Assembly: GCA_003117195.1 (NCBI GenBank)
Contig: BDSI01000073.1
Location: 310,001-374,000, forward strand
DNA: 64,000 nt
Reading direction: 5' to 3'
Source of the DNA: Eudorina sp. 2006-703-Eu-15
Lineage: Eukaryota; Chlorophyta; Chlorophyceae; Chlamydomonadales; Volvocaceae
The translations under genes and the position numbers were made by a program. The notes beneath the pieces were generated by a model. It had not been told where the DNA came from. It saw only the letters and a program-made list of their open reading frames with translations, and made no database searches. Positions within the stretch are counted from its first letter, which is position 1. Each line of letters opens with the position of its first letter. Positions 59,192 through 64,000 of this stretch are shown piece by piece.

Positions 59192-60828
59192 CATTTGGGT
59201 TCCCGATATTGTGAGCATCTGTACGGCTATGCCGTACGTACGTACGTACCGTCTTACACGTGGGACCGTCTTCTGCCCATGCATGCGCAGGGAGGCACAT
59301 GGGACATGGCTCCAGCGGAAGTCCCGAACGCACGGCCTGCCAACGCCGCAGCCGAGTCTCGGTGTGTGGGTGGTGCACAGTTGCGAACAGCTGCATCGGT
59401 TTGTTGTTTGAATGAAACCAACTGCTGAATGAATCTGTTTTGTGTCGCATCAGCACCGTTTCCTTGTAAGGCCCAGCTGAGAAGTCATGAAGAGAAGGAA
59501 GCCTGACGGAACGACGTGAGGGCCCACAGTCGTGAAACAAAACCTGCGCGCGCACCAGCCTGCGCTGTAATGGGACCCGCAACATGCCACACAGAATTTT
59601 ATATTGGTGCAGGAGCCGAATAGGCGTGGCTGGTCGTGTGAAGTGTGCGTTCGCGAGATTTCCCTCGACGTGATCGAAGGGTGAGGGCCGTGCAGCGTGC
59701 ATTGCACAACATTGCCGCCGTACACTGCGCACGGGAACTTCGGTGTGCAAAGCGCAGGACCTCGCTGTGGGGGACTTTGACGAGCGGGTTATCGACTCGT
59801 CATCATCGCCAACCACCACCTGATGGAAAGGCCACCGTACGCTGTTCCGCGTCTTGAGACTTAGTCAGCGAAAACGCCGCACTTCGCCTTGCGCAGTTTG
59901 GATGGCTGTTGTGAACAAAGATAACAGAACAAAAGAAAGTGCCATCTGCATAAATTATATGATCGTTATGGTATGCCCGTGTGGTTCGTCCTCGACTCTC
60001 AGACCGACATCGGCGTTGCCTGGCGACGCGGCAACTCTCGAAACAACCTACTGTCAGTCAAACCTTTATGAACTTGATAGTATTAACTTGTAACTATCTG
60101 CGTCAGTCTTTGACGTTTTGCGTTCAGCAGGAAAGGGCAAGAAGCTGTGCCGACCGGCATTCGTATAGCACCTTTGATGACTCACGTCGCTAGAAATTGC
60201 AATATAAACATATGCGATAAAACTTACAAACGTAAAATACATTTACTAGGAGGTCTGAGGGAACGATGCACCCCATTGCCCTGGTGCACGTACGGGACTG
60301 GCGACCCGGTATGTCAGCACGGCTTGTCGGTCAATTGCACCACACAAACCCATTCGACCAATAAGGCATAAAACATTAAATATGTCGCTCAAATTTAATG
60401 GCTATCATATACACTCCCCATCTTTCCTGCTTGCGCCTACCAGCACCGTCCATCCCCAGCAGGTGCTTGCGACAGCTCAGCAATGTATGTTTACAATCGG
60501 ATTTTTTCGCTCAAATAATTCATTATTAAATCATAATTTATCTCCAATATTTGCTATCCAAGTGACATAAGTACCCCAATAGTAAAGCGAATCTTCCGTA
60601 CATCTGTCAAGGCATCAAAAGTAAATTGGTTGGAAGTCGTAATGTAAATAGATTTTTGCATATATAAGTATGGAATCAGCCCACTATATGCGCAGATGCA
60701 GGTTTGCTTCAGTTGCAAACCTTCGGCGTGTACGAAGTCAGAGTTAGTGTCAATTGATTTGCTTAATGCAAAAGGGCAAAGATTCAACAACATAGTGAGG
60801 CTATTGAGTTAAAATTTACAGCCCAAAC

Positions 60829-63802
60829 ATGTCTGGCAGTTTCGGTGGAAATAGGGTGGCGCCGTCGGCATCAAATGATGCCGGCGACCGATTAGGCGCT
60901 GCCGAGAGCTCCTTATGCCATGTTGAAGAGCAGGCTCCCCAAGTGAAGCGGAATCCGATTGTCGCGTAAGTCAGACGATGACGAGTCGCCGGGCGCGTAT
61001 CTCGCTGCCGACCGAATCCATGTCTGACCATTCGACAACGTCCGTATCAATCCTGGTGTGCAGGTTCTTTCTGTTCCTGGGATCCTTCATGATTCCTGGC
61101 CTCGGCATGGTAAGTTACTAGTGTAAACATTAGTCATAAACCTGCCACCGCTGATCGACGTTCTCGCTTTCAATTCAGTTTTGTGAGGCATATTTCGTCT
61201 TCGCCGTCGGTAACCTGTCAGGTGAGCCATGAGCGTAGGACATGTGTTGATGTTTGAATTTCTGAGGTGCCCATGGCGGTGGCGATGAACAAAAGCCTCG
61301 CCATTATGATGGATCCCGCTGTCCTCACAACTCGCATAGATTGTGCTATTAAAATGCTGGAGCTTCCGGGCTTGCCAGCCCTAGTGGCCCTTAGTCTGCA
61401 TTTGAATGCTGACATATCGGGTTATGTCCTCCCGTTTGCGCTCGTTTTTTGAATATGACATCAACACCTTGTGACTACCGCCCTATCGACGAACCCTGTC
61501 GCAGCCATCTGGAAGAAGGAGTACCCTCTGTGCTGGTCCAAGCACGTCACCTGCCCCGTCAAGCTCTCCGACTCCATCACCTACACGCAAGTCTGCGGCA
61601 TCATCTTCGGCCAGATCGTGTTGGGCTTCTTCGCGGACCGAATCGGCCGCAAATGGGGCAGCGTGGCCACAGCGGCGACCATGGTCGTGGGTGAGTCGAA
61701 ACGATAGTCACATCCAAGTCACCGAATGCTCATGGTACGATGCCAGTTGTGATTAAGAATTTAAGATATTAGTATCTTCGGTGTCGATTTGACGGTCAAG
61801 AGGTCATGCGTGCACATTTGCAGTGTCTATCCCTTCAATGTACGAGGCAAATGGGGTGAAGTATCCCGCAACGAACCCTGTATATTCAATATGCTGGGCG
61901 TTACCTCGTGGCCTATACAAGTCCATGACTGTCGTACACCTGGCGCTCGCCCACGCCCGCAGGCGGCATCTTGATCGTCGTCTCCAACGGCCCCACCGAC
62001 CGCGCCCTGTGGGCCATGTTCACTGCGGTCCAGTTCATCTTCGGCATCGGTGTGGGCGGCGAGTACCCGGTGGCCTCCACCTCCGCCAACGAGCGCGCCG
62101 AGTCGTCCGCGGCGCTGCAGAAGCGGCGTGGCGAGACGGTGGTCCTCACGTTCAGCATGCAGGGCTGGGGCAACCTCGTCAACACGGCGGTCATCATTGG
62201 TGGGTTGGGGGTGACGGCGGGTACGGAAAATTCCAGATTCCACGCAGTAAATACAAACCGATGATAGCCGAATGAATGACAACCGAATGCGCTTGGGCTA
62301 GCTCGGATGCATTGTCAGGGGCAGGATGGGATGGTCTGGGCCATAGATCCCACAGGGTTCTAATCAATGGCCCCGAGGGACGTCGCAGCCTTACGTTAAC
62401 AGGCAGTACATATTGGTTGGCCAGTATAGTAAAGCGTATGCTTGAGCGCTGCTGCTGTATGAATCCAATAGCAGCTAGCTAGGTGCGTGCCTCGCTACCA
62501 GTCTGCACTCGTGGGGTCATGCGGAGCCGCGTCCCTGCCCGTCGTGTCCCCTCCCCTGTTGATTGGTTTGTGCCCCCATCTTCGTTCCATGTTGACTCGT
62601 GTCCTCATCTTCCCTGCACATCGTACTCCCATCACAGCAATCATGGCCGGCTTCCATCAGTACTCTGCGCCGTACCACCCGCACTCGCTGGAGGTCGTGT
62701 GGCGGCTGTCGTACGCCATCGGCCTGATTCCGCTCATCGGTATCCTGCTCTACCGCATCTTCAGTCTACGCGAGTCGGCTGTGTGGCAGAAGAAGCGAGA
62801 AGCTCTCAAGGCCATGGGTAAGCACGCAGTTGACGTGATGGTCGACTCGACGATAAAACTGACCGAGCGAGAGAAAGGGCAGGCTTGTGGGCTTCCAACG
62901 GCTTTCGTGCGTCACCGCAGCCGCCGCCGTCCCTTAGCGGTCAGACAAACCGTTGTTCAACGCTCCTGATGAGAAAAGGCCAGCACTCGTGGTGCTATCT
63001 AGCACTCTTGACGATCATTGACCTTGCCCCTGTGTGCTTTCTCTTGTATTGTGCAGGTGCTGAGGCCAAGGGCGTCAAGTGGCGCAAGTTCGGCCTGCTG
63101 ATGTACTACTACTGGCACCGCAACTTTGGAACCGCCATGAGCTGGTTCGTCTGGGACTTCGCATTCTACGGAAACAAGGTCAGTTTGACAGTCGGTCGAG
63201 GCGTCCGTCGATTAGGCCTTGTGCGTATTAAGCGTTCCACATGGAACGAAGATCCAGGCCTCGAGCGAGCGATCGAGCGATTTAATTACCGACGGAGCCT
63301 CAGCATCTATCCCATCACCGCAGCCCCTACCCTAGCTAGCTACCAGGGACTGTGTACCCAACACCGACCACCACTCGCGGGCGGGGGCGTCGTGCCAGTG
63401 TCTGAACTATCCATTACCATGCGCCATTCCGTGGCTGAGGCGCGCGGACACATGCGTTCATTGTGCAACCGTATGGACCCTTAATAACGGGCCCAGATGT
63501 GTCCAGTGAAGATACCAGCCCGCCCGCCATCCGACAATTGTGTCCTTGCCACATGCCCACGATGTCGTCCGGAGAGCGCCTGCTGATTTAGCAGGGCCCC
63601 CAAACAAACATCTTCACATACATACAGATGCCGAGCAATATTTTTATGCATGTCGCACTACTGGACCTGACGCATTTGCCGCCGCTCGCTCCCCTGCCCC
63701 ATTCTCGCTCCTTGCCCTGCGCGTGTATATGTCATGGTGCGCGTGCGCGTGCGCGGCTGATATGACTCGCGAACGCAGCTCTTCCAGGGCACGTTCATCA
63801 AG
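60829..63802 (+). CDS. PTA: Phosphate:H+ symporter, PHO84/PHT1 (PTA) type, copy 3 (runs off the window)
   Basis: Eight exons are visible and join in phase: 60829-60965, 61064-61109, 61179-61221, 61505-61690, 61963-62199, 62638-62817, 63057-63178 and 63779-63802. Exons equivalent to 9-12 of copy 1 lie beyond 64000. The protein start, MSGSFGGNRVAPS, is close to that of copy 2 (MSGSLGSNRVSPS). FFADRIGRKWGS, GVGGEYPVASTS and MSWFVWDFAFYGN are intact. Exon 6 differs (FHQYSAPYHPHSLEVVW) and uses a donor 3 bases earlier than in copies 1 and 2. The intron after exon 4 begins with about 55 bases essentially identical to copy 2, so the pair is the most recently homogenised. Function is inferred as phosphate uptake. 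Confidence 0.92.
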
Positions 63803-64000
63803 GTAGGCGCGCTATCTGTGTGTGTGTGTGTGTCATGGGGGTGTTGGGGGGTGTCTAGGTTTTAGGGTTTTAGGCGCGCTATCTATTTGTGTATCATCGT
63901 TCTTGGTCATGTCTTTACAAGGTTGCACCTGCTCGCTGGAGCCGTTCCGTTTCCTACATGAGCGTGCTTGGTCGTGTCTTGACGTGCAGCTGTATGGAGC
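63803..64000 (+). other. Intron 8 of transporter copy 3 (start)
   Basis: Begins with donor GTAGGC after the LFQGTFIK microexon and includes a short (GT)n tract at about 63818-63831. The acceptor is outside the window. Confidence 0.7.

Larger units (their letters stand above)
57534..60828. other. Intergenic region between transporter copies 2 and 3
   Basis: No exon recognised on either strand. It contains a well-preserved copy of the GTTACAGCGGACCCC element at 58819, a strong inverted repeat at 59150-59178, and an AT-rich stretch from about 60180 leading into copy 3. Confidence 0.5.

Overview
This window comes from the nuclear genome of a volvocine green alga, most likely Volvox or a close colonial relative. 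The grounds are pherophorin-type extracellular-matrix genes with SPP-rich hydroxyproline linkers, PHO84/PHT1-like phosphate transporters with many short phase-conserved exons, a large MYND-finger protein, GC-rich exons in moderately GC introns, and GT-AG introns of a few hundred bases. Nothing bacterial, organellar or viral was recognised. Exon joins were worked out by hand from splice sites, reading phase and similarity between paralogues within the window. Species-level identity is an inference.

Layout. (1) 1-13.3 kb: a minus-strand cluster of secreted low-complexity proteins. The gene at 2849-4980 has a signal peptide, a long Asp-Tyr run and 25-residue polybasic repeats. The coding block at 7591-9787 has RRR-x-LRQ-VGGVVGGI repeats. 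The gene at 10660-13310 has a signal peptide and NVST/SPPP repeats, with an 8-bp minisatellite between its exons. (2) 15.7-27.3 kb: three minus-strand pherophorin-family genes. One is a complete classical pherophorin (540 aa, 3 exons). One is a linker-less gene whose two domains are in the reverse order (about 342 aa). One has only the matching C-terminal domain visible. (3) 29.1-34.1 kb: a minus-strand JmjC/cupin_8 oxygenase with a long disordered C-terminal tail; its introns and 3' flank hold tandem arrays. (4) 36.4-40.5 kb: a plus-strand 1128-aa MYND zinc-finger protein. (5) 44.0-64.0 kb: three plus-strand tandem copies of a phosphate:H+ symporter gene; the third runs off the window.

The pherophorins and low-complexity proteins would act in the secretory pathway and extracellular matrix, and the transporters in the plasma membrane. 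The window shows no operon-like functional linkage. The shared logic is local tandem duplication and repeat expansion. Between genes lie long stretches rich in ACGTACGT/GCATGCAT-like simple sequence. A short dispersed element containing TTACAGCGGACCCC recurs, often inside introns. The most notable observations are the domain-permuted pherophorin, the polybasic-repeat secreted proteins, intron loss in one phosphate-transporter copy, and apparent recent gene conversion between transporter copies that extends into an intron.
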